This document shows, piece after piece, positions 9,030 through 16,570 of a DNA stretch of 34,568 nucleotides. Both the position numbers and the translations under genes were made by a program. A model generated the notes under the pieces. It searched no databases. It saw only the letters and a program-made list of their open reading frames with translations, and was not told the origin of the DNA. Position 1 is the stretch's first letter. Every line of letters begins with the position of its first letter. The DNA comes from Synechococcus sp. M44_DOE_062 (GTDB lineage: Bacteria > Cyanobacteriota > Cyanobacteriia > Thermostichales > Thermostichaceae): positions 1 through 34,568 of the forward strand of contig DVDX01000082.1 of assembly GCA_015295985.1 (NCBI GenBank), written 5' to 3'.

Positions 9030-9332
9030 TCAAGCCTCTTCGTCCAATTCTTCGTAGAGCAGATCCAGGCCGATGAGCACTTTCTCGCGGTTGGATAGAT
9101 CGCCAATAATCTTCCGCACCGGTGGCGGCAGGATTTTGGCCAAGGTCGGCGTTGCCAAGATCTTATCTTCCTCTGCCAGTTGCGGATTTTTCAAGACATC
9201 GATCACCTTCAGGCTGTACACGCCGCGGAACTCCTTTTCTAGGATGTCTTGCAAGGTGCTGAGGGCACGCAGAGAATTGGGGGTGTTGCCCGCCACGTAG
9301 AGCTTGAGAACATAGGCTTTGCGAGTGGACAT
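9030..9332 (-). CDS. kaiB: Circadian clock protein KaiB
   Basis: KaiB is the fold-switching thioredoxin-like protein that binds the CI ring of phosphorylated KaiC and sequesters KaiA. The 100-residue product has the full family pattern: [40 protein letters not shown], then [21 protein letters not shown], ending in an acidic tail. Length matches classical KaiB (about 100-108). The ATG at 9330-9332 lies only two bases after the kaiA TGA (9335-9337 on the plus strand), leaving no room for a separate kaiBC promoter between the genes. kaiC follows after 28 bases. Confidence 0.98.
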   Translation of the reverse strand: MSTRKAYVLKLYVAGNTPNSLRALSTLQDILEKEFRGVYSLKVIDVLKNPQLAEEDKILATPTLAKILPPPVRKIIGDLSNREKVLIGLDLLYEELDEEA

Positions 9333-9334
9333 AA

Positions 9335-10366
9335 TCAGGGATCCCTTGGAGCAGGTTTGGGAATGGAGCGGCGGTACATTTCGCTCAGGTGGGCCATCAC
9401 ATCGATCAGGGTAAGGCGGTAATCCAGTAGGATCTCTTCACTGCGGCCTTCCAGTTTCAATTGTTTGGCAAAGTCTTCCATCAAGTTCATGTGCAGCTCC
9501 AGCAGTTGGGCAGCGCCGATATCGGCAAAAAAGGCCAAGGCCACCAGTTCATCGATGCGGGCATTGGCGGTTTCGGGAGACTGAAAGTATTCCAAGACAA
9601 TGGTTTGGTACAGGCCGCGCAGCCGTTGCATCAAGGCTCGCTGCTCGTGGGGCGGGAGGCGACGGTAAAACAGCTCCGGGTCACGATGATAGTACACTCC
9701 GGCGTAGCCCAGCCGTTCTCGCAATTTCTCCGCCAGCCGTCGCTGTTGTTGGTTGCTGTAAGCCAGGTAGGGCTGATCGCTGGGGTGCACTGGGCCCTGC
9801 GGGAGGCCGCAGGTGGGAGACATCTGCAGAAACAAGGCGATGGCCCGATCCACCAGCAGCTCCAAGACGGAAGGGGATCCCGAAGCGGTACAGTCGGCCC
9901 GCACCTGCCCCTTCAGCTCCTGCGGTGAAATGGGACGAACGAGGGTGGCGTTGTGATAGAAAAACTGCTCCCGCTTGAGCAATGCCTTCACCAAAGATGA
10001 AGTAGCAGGGATCTGTCCTTCGGTCTCCGGTGTTTCCTCTGGCAGGTGGGATCCTTCCAGCACAATCGCCAGCACCGTCGGCAGCAGCAGCCCCCACGTG
10101 CAGAGCTGATTGCCCAGATCCCGCAACTCTTGCAGCCGACTGGGATCCACCAAGAGCACCAAGCAATCGACATGGCCATCTTGTTTTCTGAGGGCTTCTA
10201 GAAAGGCAGCTTGATCCCGAAAACACTCGACAACAAAGCGCCCAGGAGGTAGCAAGTCCTCGCAAGCTAGGGCTTCCCCTGCTGGCGGCTCCCAATCCAG
10301 CAACAGGCTGATGCGCAGTGGGTGGGTGTCAGGCAACAAGACAAAGGATGAAGATGTATTTCCCAT
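9335..10366 (-). CDS. kaiA: Circadian clock protein KaiA
   Basis: KaiA stimulates KaiC phosphorylation by binding its C-terminal peptide. The 343-residue product shows an N-terminal pseudo-receiver region (about 15-150: LRISLLLDW, then [13 protein letters not shown] and [12 protein letters not shown]) and the conserved C-terminal four-helix KaiA domain (about 205-335), including [44 protein letters not shown] and [26 protein letters not shown]. It is longer than the 284-residue S. elongatus protein; the extra length lies in the N-terminal half and linker. The ATG at 10366 is used; I see no strong ribosome site. It is the first gene of the operon and is divergent from the nucleoside hydrolase gene with 89 bases between starts, which must hold both promoters. 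Confidence 0.96.
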   Translation of the reverse strand: MGNTSSSFVLLPDTHPLRISLLLDWEPPAGEALACEDLLPPGRFVVECFRDQAAFLEALRKQDGHVDCLVLLVDPSRLQELRDLGNQLCTWGLLLPTVLAIVLEGSHLPEETPETEGQIPATSSLVKALLKREQFFYHNATLVRPISPQELKGQVRADCTASGSPSVLELLVDRAIALFLQMSPTCGLPQGPVHPSDQPYLAYSNQQQRRLAEKLRERLGYAGVYYHRDPELFYRRLPPHEQRALMQRLRGLYQTIVLEYFQSPETANARIDELVALAFFADIGAAQLLELHMNLMEDFAKQLKLEGRSEEILLDYRLTLIDVMAHLSEMYRRSIPKPAPRDP

Positions 10367-10455
10367 CTTAAATCTGGCTGGGATCCGCGCTCACGGGCCA
10401 GAGGAGCGGGAGAAAAGCCTAAACTAGGGGTGAGTGAGTTGCTGCCGGGATCCCT

Positions 10456-11391
10456 ATGGTGCCCCTGATCATCGATTGCGACCCTGGCCAAGACGATGCG
10501 GTGGCCCTGTTGTTGGCCATGGCGTCGCCAGAAAAGCTGCAGTTGCTGGGCATTACCACAGTGGCTGGCAATGTCTCTCTGGACAAAACCAGCCGCAACG
10601 CTCGACAGATCTGCGAATTGGCCGGTCAGCCACAGATGGAGGTGTATGCCGGCTGTCCCCGCCCTCTCTTGCGCCCTCTGGAAACTGCCGAGCAGGTGCA
10701 TGGCAAAACCGGGATCGATGGAGCGGATCTGCCGGAGCCTCAGATGCCTTTGGGATCCCGGCATGCGGTAACCTATCTCATCGAGACACTGATGGCTGCC
10801 CCTGAGCCGATTACTTTGGCTTTGCTGGGCCCGATGACCAACTTAGCGGTGGCTCTGGTGCAGCAGCCCCGGATTGTGGAGCGCATCCGGCGGCTGGTGT
10901 TTATGGGGGGATCCGCCTTTGAGGGGAATGTGACCCCAGCAGCCGAGTTCAACATCCTCACCGATCCCCATGCTGCCCAGATTGTGCTCAGCGCCGGGAT
11001 CTCAGAGGTGGTGATGCTGGGCTTGCACGTCACCCAACGCGTCATCAGCACACCGGAGCGGATTGAGCGGATTCGCGCCCTCAACACCCGGGTGGGGCAG
11101 ACGGTGGCCAATATGCTCACCTTTTACGGTAAGGTCGACGTAGAACGCTACGGGCTACCGGGGGGGCCATTGCACGACCCTTGTGTGATTGCCTATCTGT
11201 TACAGCCGCAGTTGTTTGAACTCAAGCCCTGCTACGTCGAGGTGGAAACGGCCAGCTCCTTGAATCTGGGCCGGACGGTGGTGGATCGCTGGGGATCCAG
11301 TGGTCGCCCTGCCAATGTCCAGGTGGCTTTTGGGGTGGATGTCCAGGGGTTTTACCACCTGCTCACCGAGCGCTTGGGCCGTTACCGATAA
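10456..11391 (+). CDS. Inosine/uridine-preferring nucleoside hydrolase family protein
   Basis: The 311-residue product has the calcium-binding DxDxxxDD signature of nucleoside hydrolases at its start (D7-C-D9-P-G-Q-D13-D14). It continues with the expected GITTVAGN strand, HGKTGIDGADLP loop, LALLGPMTNLA segment, FMGG-x8-NVTPAAEFNI motif, and a late LHDP site (GGPLHDPCVIAYLL). The family hydrolyses the N-glycosidic bond of ribonucleosides to base plus ribose; the exact base preference cannot be read from the sequence. It is divergent from kaiA. Its ATG sits directly after a GGGATCCC motif. pgsA starts five bases after its stop, so the two may be co-transcribed. Confidence 0.93.
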   Translation: MVPLIIDCDPGQDDAVALLLAMASPEKLQLLGITTVAGNVSLDKTSRNARQICELAGQPQMEVYAGCPRPLLRPLETAEQVHGKTGIDGADLPEPQMPLGSRHAVTYLIETLMAAPEPITLALLGPMTNLAVALVQQPRIVERIRRLVFMGGSAFEGNVTPAAEFNILTDPHAAQIVLSAGISEVVMLGLHVTQRVISTPERIERIRALNTRVGQTVANMLTFYGKVDVERYGLPGGPLHDPCVIAYLLQPQLFELKPCYVEVETASSLNLGRTVVDRWGSSGRPANVQVAFGVDVQGFYHLLTERLGRYR

Positions 11392-11396
11392 TTCTG

Positions 11397-12041
11397 ATGC
11401 TCCCTACCCAGCAAGATGTTGATCTAGTTGACCTAGTTGATCTGCATGATCTGTTTCTGATCCCTGAGGCTAGATCTGAGGTGGAGAATCCCAGCGCCGT
11501 CCAAAGTGCCAGGCTGGAGTGGGTGAACCTGCCCACCGCCATCACCCTGCTGCGGTTGGGAGGGATCCCCTTTATTTTGCTAGGGCTGAGCCTACGCTCC
11601 CCCTGGGGAGAGAGATTGGCCCTCTGGGCTTTTTTGCTGGCGGCAGCAACCGATTGGCTGGATGGCCATTTGGCCCGCCGTTATGGGCTGGTAACCAATG
11701 TGGGCAAGGTTTTGGATCCCTTGGTGGATAAGCTGCTGGTGTTGGCCCCGTTGCTGGGTCTGTTGGAGCTGGGGCGGATCCCTGCTTGGGGAGTGTTTTT
11801 GCTGGTGGGGCGGGAGCTGGCCATCGCCGGCTGGCGGGTCAATCAAAGCCAAATCCGCGGCGCCAATCTCTGGGGCAAAGCCAAGACGGTAACCCAAATC
11901 CTGGCCATTGCTTTGCTGATTCTGGGGTGGCCGGGAGGGATCCCTTGTTTTTGGGTGGCGGTGGCTCTCACCCTAATCTCGGGCCTGACCTACTTGCACA
12001 CCGATCATCCCAATCATGCAAAGTCACGCGGCAGGCCATAA
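11397..12041 (+). CDS. pgsA: CDP-diacylglycerol--glycerol-3-phosphate 3-phosphatidyltransferase
   Basis: PgsA makes phosphatidylglycerol phosphate, the precursor of phosphatidylglycerol, an essential thylakoid lipid. The CDP-alcohol phosphatidyltransferase motif is complete: D86-x2-D89-G90-x2-A93-R94-x8-G103-x3-D107-x3-D111. Several membrane helices flank it ([37 protein letters not shown]). The first 42 residues are unusual: hydrophilic, with a [12 protein letters not shown] run from a 9-base tandem repeat. Most PgsA proteins start near the [11 protein letters not shown] segment, so a GTG at 11523 is an alternative start (172 residues). The end overlaps ruvC by 26 bases. Confidence 0.92.
11418..11453 (+). 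repeat. 9-base tandem repeat, four units
   Basis: Four adjacent 9-base units are visible: GTTGATCTA, GTTGACCTA, GTTGATCTG and CATGATCTG. They lie in the extreme 5' part of the pgsA frame, where they would encode VDL three times and HDL once, or in its leader if translation begins at 11523. The unit keeps the frame. It looks like slippage-prone DNA; no function is implied. Confidence 0.7.
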
Positions 12042-12564
12042 CCCTTGTCAGATCCCCCCGCCGCTCTCCGACAGAGGGGACACCCCACCTGAGCAGCGCA
12101 TTCTCGGCTTGGATCCGGGCTTGGGAACCATGGGTTTTGGTTGCATTCTGGCGGGATCTGCGGGGTTGAAACCTGTGGATTATGGAGTAATCAGCACCCC
12201 TAGCCAACACTCAATGCCGGAGCGGCTGCAAACGCTGCACGAGGATTTGAGCCAGTTGCTGCGCCAACTGCGCCCGCACCAAGTGGGGCTGGAAAAACTC
12301 TTTTTCTACAAAATGGGCAACACCATTGCCATCGCCCAAGCCCGTGGCGTGATTCTGCTCACCTTGGCCCAGCATCATCTGTTGCCGGTGGAGTTTACAC
12401 CCGCCCAAGTCAAGCAAAGTTTGACAGGCTACGGACGCGCCGACAAGCAGGCCGTACAAGCTGCCGTGGCCCGGGAACTCAACCTGCCCAGCTTGCCCCG
12501 CCCGGATGATGCCGCCGATGCCTTGGCCATTGCCATCACAGTCTGGCACCACCGCTTCTCTTGA
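12016..12564 (+). CDS. ruvC: Holliday junction resolvase RuvC
   Basis: RuvC cuts Holliday junctions symmetrically with the RuvAB motor during recombination repair. The acidic catalytic set is present: D33 in GLDPG, E93 in VGLEKLFF, and D165 and D168 in [14 protein letters not shown]. The DNA-contacting [18 protein letters not shown] and [12 protein letters not shown] segments match the family. The ATG at 12016 gives 182 residues with an N-terminal extension of about 27 residues ahead of the usual RILGLDPG start, and overlaps the end of pgsA by 26 bases. A start nearer residue 20 is possible but there is no nearby ATG. Unlinked to ruvA or ruvB here, which is usual in cyanobacteria. Confidence 0.95.
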
Positions 12565-12658
12565 GGGATCCCGTCCCTGTTAATCCCCCACATCAGCAGA
12601 GATAAAGATTGGCCAATAAAGATAGGCTAGACTCAATACAGCGAGAAGCACAAGCCCT

Positions 12659-13309
12659 ATGCCTTCTTCCGTGGATGTTCGCGAGCTCCCCCTGTTTCCC
12701 TTGCCGGAGGTGGTGTTGTTTCCGGGCCGCCCTCTGCCGCTGCACATTTTCGAGTACCGCTACCGCATGATGATCAACACCATCCTGGAGACGGATCGCC
12801 GCTTTGGGGTGCTGATGTTCAATCCCCAGACGGGATCCCTGGTGCGGGTGGGCTGTTGTGCTGAGGTGTTGCAGGTGCAGCGATTGCCGGATGACCGCAT
12901 GGACATTTTGACCTTGGGGCAGCAGCGCTTCCGCGTCTTGGACTACGTGCGGGAAAAGCCCTTCCGGGTGGGGCTGGTGGAATGGATTGAGGATGAGCCG
13001 GCCACCTCTTCCGATGACCTGCAGAGCTGGGTGCGCCAGGTTACCACTCTCCTTCAGGATGTGGTGCGTCTCTCGGGCAAGCTGATGGAGCGGGATGCAG
13101 AGTTGCCAGAGCAGCTCCCCACCACTCCCGTAGAACTGTCCTACTGGGTGGCCAGTCACTTTCATGGAGCACCCCAAGAGCAGCAAGCTCTGCTGGAAAT
13201 GGTCAGCACCGAAAGGCGGTTGTGCCGGGAAGCCGAAATTCTTGAGTCCACCCGCAAGCACTTGGCTGCCCGCACAGCCCTTAAGGATCTGTTCACGGAA
13301 ATTTCCTGA
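12659..13309 (+). CDS. LON-substrate-binding-domain protein
   Basis: The 216-residue product is a stand-alone LON N-terminal (LAN/LON substrate-binding) domain: ELPLFPLPEVVLFPGRPLPLHIFEYRYRMMI at the start, FGVLMFNP, then VGCCAEVLQVQRLPDDRMDILTLGQQRFRV and an alpha-helical C-terminal half. It has no AAA+ or protease domain, so it is not the Lon protease; cyanobacteria and plants have such free domains, and the plant ones are chloroplast proteins of unknown role. A long helical region (about 118-215) with RRLCREAEILE closes the protein. It is isolated, with 94 and 174 bases on either side. Confidence 0.9.
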   Translation: MPSSVDVRELPLFPLPEVVLFPGRPLPLHIFEYRYRMMINTILETDRRFGVLMFNPQTGSLVRVGCCAEVLQVQRLPDDRMDILTLGQQRFRVLDYVREKPFRVGLVEWIEDEPATSSDDLQSWVRQVTTLLQDVVRLSGKLMERDAELPEQLPTTPVELSYWVASHFHGAPQEQQALLEMVSTERRLCREAEILESTRKHLAARTALKDLFTEIS

Positions 13310-13483
13310 CGTTTTGGTTAACTGGCCAGGTCCGCTCCCGCTGTTCGGGTAACTCTTGTGGATTGGAGGGAGCTGTCTGGGCTTGATTTCTAGGCTGCCT
13401 CTGTTGAGAGAGGGAGGTCTGGGGATAGGCTTGGCGGGGGGCTAACCCGACCGATATCATTTCGTGTAGATACGTTAAGGTCT

Positions 13484-13969
13484 ATGCTGGATCCCTCCCG
13501 CCCCATTCCCGCTGAACAGCAGCCGCTTCGGCAATATGCGGAGCTGAAGGAAGCCTTTCCTTTTTCCTGGCCTGCTTTGGAGTGGATTCCTTACTGCAAG
13601 CGAATCTTTGGGGTTTGGGGAGCTGTTGTGCTGGCGGTTTCCCCGCTGGCCTGGAGCAGCTTTGCCGGAGACTGGGGCCACTTTGTCTCTGGGTCGGTGC
13701 TGGCGGCCAATGCCCTGCTTGGCCTGGTTTTGCTCCATCTCTACCTGGGATGGGCCTATGTGCGGCGGCGCCTGGTGCAGGCTCAGATTCCCTATGAAGA
13801 AAGTGGCTGGTACGATGGGGCGACGTATGTCAAGTCAGAAGAAGAGCTGGCTCAGCATCGGCTGATTGTCAGGTATCAGATTGACCCTGTGTTGCGACGC
13901 CTGCGACGGAGCTTGTGGGGCGTGGTGGGTTTGAGTGGGTTGGTAGCCCTGCTGTGGCCTCTGGGGTAA
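13484..13969 (+). CDS. CGLD27/Ycf36 (DUF1230) membrane protein
   Basis: The 161-residue product fits the DUF1230 (CGLD27-like, Ycf36) family of oxygenic phototrophs: PAEQQPLRQYAELKEAFPFSWP at the start, two hydrophobic segments (about 44-60 and 67-90), a conserved YEESGWYDG motif at about 104-112, then a helical stretch with RYQIDPVLRRLRRSL and a last hydrophobic helix. The plant and algal relatives are plastid proteins linked to photosynthesis or iron stress, without a settled mechanism. The start ATG at 13484 has AAGG six bases upstream and is directly followed by a GGATCC site coding for the early residues. It is monocistronic or read together with ribF, 39 bases downstream. Confidence 0.85.
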   Translation: MLDPSRPIPAEQQPLRQYAELKEAFPFSWPALEWIPYCKRIFGVWGAVVLAVSPLAWSSFAGDWGHFVSGSVLAANALLGLVLLHLYLGWAYVRRRLVQAQIPYEESGWYDGATYVKSEEELAQHRLIVRYQIDPVLRRLRRSLWGVVGLSGLVALLWPLG

Positions 13970-14008
13970 AGGGCGGCGGTTGGTTGGCTGTTTTGAGGAT
14001 CCCGGACA

Positions 14009-14941
14009 GTGCACATCACTTCTGATCTGGCTCAAACTCTGCAACCCACCGCTGTTGCCATTGGGAATTTCGATGGCTTGCATTTGGGCCACCAGAAGGT
14101 GCTGCAGCCAATTCGAGATTCTCTCCAAGGGGTGCGTACTGTCCTCACCTTCCATCCCCATCCTCAGGAAGTCTTGACGGGGCGCTCTCAACTGTTGCTC
14201 ACTCCCCCTGCCGAAAAGCTGGCTCTGTTGGCCCAAATGGGCTTTGAGCAGGTGGTACTGCTCCCCTTCACCCCCGCATTTGCCTGCCAGCCCCCCCAAG
14301 AGTTTATCCAAACGGTACTTGAACAGGGCCTGCGCGTTCGCCATGTCAGTGTCGGTTGGGATTTTTGCTTTGGTCACCGTCGCTCCGGTAATGCCCAAAC
14401 CCTCCAGGCTTGGGGATCCGAGCGCTGCATTCCGGTGGAGGTAATTCCAGAGGCGAAACTGAACGGGGAACGGGTGAGCAGCTCTCGCATTCGAGCTGCC
14501 TTGGCGACTGGGGAGGTGTCCACTGCCGAAGCTCTCTTGGGTCGCCCTTACCGACTGACGGGAGAGGTGGTGCGAGGGGATCAGCGGGGCCGCCAACTGG
14601 GCTTTCCCACTGCCAACCTTCGCTTGCCCCCGGAGAAGTTTTTGCCCCGCGATGGGGTGTACAGCGTTTGGGTGGACTGGCCTGCTGCCCCGGCAGCTCT
14701 ACCGGGGGTGATGAACATCGGCCATCGGCCCACCTTTGCCGGGTTACAACACACCGTTGAGGTACATTTATTGGACTGGAGGGGAGATCTCTACGGGCAA
14801 GAGGTGCGGGTGGCGCTACGGGGCTTTATCCGCGCAGAGCGGAAGTTTCCCACGGTGGCGGACTTGGTTCAGCAAATTCAGCAAGATTGCCAAACAGCTC
14901 GCCAGCAGTTGGGCTTGGCCGAGCAAGTAGGCATGGTCTAA
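14009..14941 (+). CDS. ribF: Bifunctional riboflavin kinase / FAD synthetase
   Basis: RibF converts riboflavin to FMN and then FAD. The N-terminal adenylyltransferase domain has GNFDGLHLGHQ (19-29, with the H25-x2-H28 nucleotide site), FGHRRSGN (121-128) and the SSSRIR motif (157-162). The C-terminal kinase domain has RPYRLTGEVVRGDQRGRQLG followed by FPTANL (199-204) and later NIGHRPTF and VEVHLLDW. The start is a GTG at 14009; no in-frame ATG precedes the conserved part. The gene ends six bases from the end of the convergent moaE gene, and I see no terminator in that gap. Confidence 0.96.
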   Translation: MHITSDLAQTLQPTAVAIGNFDGLHLGHQKVLQPIRDSLQGVRTVLTFHPHPQEVLTGRSQLLLTPPAEKLALLAQMGFEQVVLLPFTPAFACQPPQEFIQTVLEQGLRVRHVSVGWDFCFGHRRSGNAQTLQAWGSERCIPVEVIPEAKLNGERVSSSRIRAALATGEVSTAEALLGRPYRLTGEVVRGDQRGRQLGFPTANLRLPPEKFLPRDGVYSVWVDWPAAPAALPGVMNIGHRPTFAGLQHTVEVHLLDWRGDLYGQEVRVALRGFIRAERKFPTVADLVQQIQQDCQTARQQLGLAEQVGMV

Positions 14942-14947
14942 AGAGAT

Positions 14948-15415
14948 CTACCTCCTTTCTGAAGAGAGCTCGCAGGCGCCAATGCTCACCCAGGCGCTGC
15001 TGCCATCTTGCCAGTATTCTTTTTTCCAAATGGGGGCGTTGTGCTTGAGGGTGTCAATGGCAAATTGGCAGGCGGCAAACCCTTCGGCCCGATGGGGGGT
15101 GCCCACCGCCACCAAAACGCTGATCTCGCCAATGCGCAACTTGCCGATGCGGTGGTGGATGACCACGCTGTTGGCGTCTGGCCAGCGCTGCTGAATTTGT
15201 CGGGCAATATCGGCGAAGACCTTCAGAGCCATGGGCTCATAGGCTTGGTATTCCAGGTAATCGACAGGGCGACCATTGGTGTTGTCTCGAACGGTGCCGC
15301 TCATCACCACCACGGCTCCATTGCCCGGATGGCAGGCCTCTTGGTGGACACGGTCGATGGACAGGGGAGCCAGGGTAATCTGGAAGGAAGTCTTCAGGAC
15401 GGTCAGGAGATTCAT
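14948..15415 (-). CDS. moaE: Molybdopterin synthase catalytic subunit MoaE
   Basis: MoaE, with MoaD, puts the dithiolene sulfurs into precursor Z to make molybdopterin. The 155-residue product has GAVVVMSGTVRDNTNGRPV (33-51), YLEYQAYEPMAL (53-64), HHRIGKLRIGE (87-97) and the active-site pair K124 and K131 in DTLKHNAPIWKKE. The same frame stays open leftwards as far as 15775, but the upstream part is antisense-free shadow inside cobS; the ATG at 15413-15415 overlaps the cobS stop region by four bases and gives the normal family length. It is therefore translationally coupled to cobS, an odd pairing because the two serve different cofactors. Confidence 0.95.
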   Translation of the reverse strand: MNLLTVLKTSFQITLAPLSIDRVHQEACHPGNGAVVVMSGTVRDNTNGRPVDYLEYQAYEPMALKVFADIARQIQQRWPDANSVVIHHRIGKLRIGEISVLVAVGTPHRAEGFAACQFAIDTLKHNAPIWKKEYWQDGSSAWVSIGACELSSERR

Positions 15416-16206
15416 GATGGCCCAATCAGGGATCCCCACAGCAATGCTATCGCTTCTGACCATTCCACCGTAGCCCCATAGGTGTCTCCCGTATGCCCTC
15501 CCAACTGGCAGTAGATCCAATAGCCCACAGCCCAAGCTCCCAGGGCGGATCCCACCGTCCAGAGCAGCAAAGGGGGCCAGGCCAAGATCCCGGCCCAGCC
15601 CAACCCCCCGGTGATGGTCAGCAAAAGCAGAGTGCCCGGCCACAGGGATCCCGGCAGGGAAGTGGAGTCCTTGAGGAAGCGGGCGGATCCCTGCTCGCGC
15701 AGGTAGGGGTACAGGGCAATGGCAAGCAACTGGCCCCAACGCCCCCAAGCGGGTACCAGCAGCAAGAGGGGCCAAGGCTGAAGGCTGCTCAGGGCAGCAA
15801 ATTTCAGCAGCAGCACCAACACCAAGGCCAGCACCCCATAAGCCCCAGTATGGCTATCGCTCATCACTTGCAGGCGGCGGGATCCCTCCAGGTTTGCCTC
15901 TTGCCCACCGCGGGTTGATGGTTGCGGATCCCCTTCATTGTGGACATTGATCGCCAAACCATCGGCAGTATCGGCCACCCCGTCCAGGTGCAGCCCACCG
16001 GTCAAGAGAACCCACAGAACCAAGAGGAAAGCAGCCCGCACCGGATTGGGGAAAATCTGCAACAGGAGCCCGGCTAGGGAGAGGATCCCGCCCAGCAATA
16101 CACCTACTCCTGGCAGCCAGGCAGCAATGCCCTCAAACTGCAGCTCCCCTACCCACCCCAGAGGTAGGGCCGTGTAGAAGGTTAAGGCTGCCCAGAAGCG
16201 CCGCAA
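15412..16206 (-). CDS. cobS: Adenosylcobinamide-GDP ribazoletransferase (cobalamin synthase)
   Basis: CobS joins adenosylcobinamide-GDP to alpha-ribazole in the last steps of vitamin B12 synthesis and is an integral membrane enzyme. The 264-residue product shows RRFWAALTFYTALPLG at the start, GGLHLDGVADTADGL (about 90-104, the acidic metal site), and repeated hydrophobic helices, ending in a GGHTGDTYGATVEWSEAIALL segment that is diagnostic. The start is a TTG at 16206, placed because a TGA is directly upstream in frame and the conserved sequence begins there. The right end of an insertion-element remnant lies 33 bases upstream, so its own promoter was probably replaced by that insertion. Confidence 0.95.
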   Translation of the reverse strand: MRRFWAALTFYTALPLGWVGELQFEGIAAWLPGVGVLLGGILSLAGLLLQIFPNPVRAAFLLVLWVLLTGGLHLDGVADTADGLAINVHNEGDPQPSTRGGQEANLEGSRRLQVMSDSHTGAYGVLALVLVLLLKFAALSSLQPWPLLLLVPAWGRWGQLLAIALYPYLREQGSARFLKDSTSLPGSLWPGTLLLLTITGGLGWAGILAWPPLLLWTVGSALGAWAVGYWIYCQLGGHTGDTYGATVEWSEAIALLWGSLIGPS

Positions 16207-16238
16207 TCACCCAACCGCCCTGAATGCTGGCAGAATAG

Positions 16239-16310
16239 CTTGACATACTCCCTGCCCTGAAGGGCAAGGATTCTTGACGCTTCATTGACCGATGCTGCGT
16301 AGCCTTGCGA
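16239..16310 (-). pseudogene. 3' tail of an IS1341/TnpB-type transposase gene
   Basis: On the minus strand these bases read SQGYAA then SVNEASRILALQGREYVK, preceded by an in-frame TAG. A tail of the form SVNEAS-x-I-x-ALQG-x-EYV is what I recall from the C-termini of TnpB proteins of cyanobacterial IS200/IS605 elements. That match is from memory, not a search. The coding part overlaps the terminal hairpin at about 16251-16269 (GCCC, loop, GGGC). The rest of the transposase gene is missing. In intact relatives this stretch also carries the 3' part of the omega RNA. Confidence 0.55.
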
Positions 16311-16570
16311 CTATGCAGTCTTACTCGATCTCCACGTCCATTTTAGAGTCGGGCGCTCGCCTCGGCGGCGCGGAGCGCTTTGCCCCATCCCGACTGCGGA
16401 AGTTTGACTTTAACTTCCTTAGCTAAGCTTAGCACTCCGTGCTGCTTACGCGAAAGCACAAAGCCGCCCTGTCGCGATAGCGTTGCGTAGCAACAAAGGG
16501 CGGGGTTTTAAACCCAGTTTTCTGATAAAGCCGCCCTGGAAGGGCGGGGCTTGTAACCCAGTTTTCTTGG
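16240..16570 (-). mobile_element. Decayed IS200/IS605-family remnant (MITE-like)
   Basis: The 364-base gap between cobS and the next gene is filled by palindrome-rich DNA with no gene. One end (16240-16270, minus strand) reads as the right end of an IS605-type element, ending GGGAGTATGTCAA. The other end (16461-16568) carries two tandem hairpins built from GCCGCCCT and AGGGCGGGG arms. Between them are short AT-rich and GC-rich hairpins and no long open frame. No target duplication is expected for this family. There is no GGATCC site in it. I read it as an internally deleted copy; exact outer limits, especially at the 16570 side, are uncertain. Confidence 0.55.
16461..16568. repeat. Two tandem hairpin units, one with an extra loop palindrome
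   Basis: Two units share the plan AAAGCCGCCCT, loop, AGGGCGGGG, then a TT-rich step and AACCCAGTTTTCT. The second unit (about 16528-16568) has a minimal loop. The first (about 16461-16522) has a loop enlarged by about 20 bases that itself contains GTTGC / GCAAC arms. The shared 3' flank shows the whole unit was duplicated. They lie inside the insertion-element remnant. Confidence 0.65.

Noticed and set aside
15416-15775. N-terminal extension of the moaE frame
   Set aside because: It would run inside cobS and is not family-like; the ATG at 15415 gives exact MoaE length.
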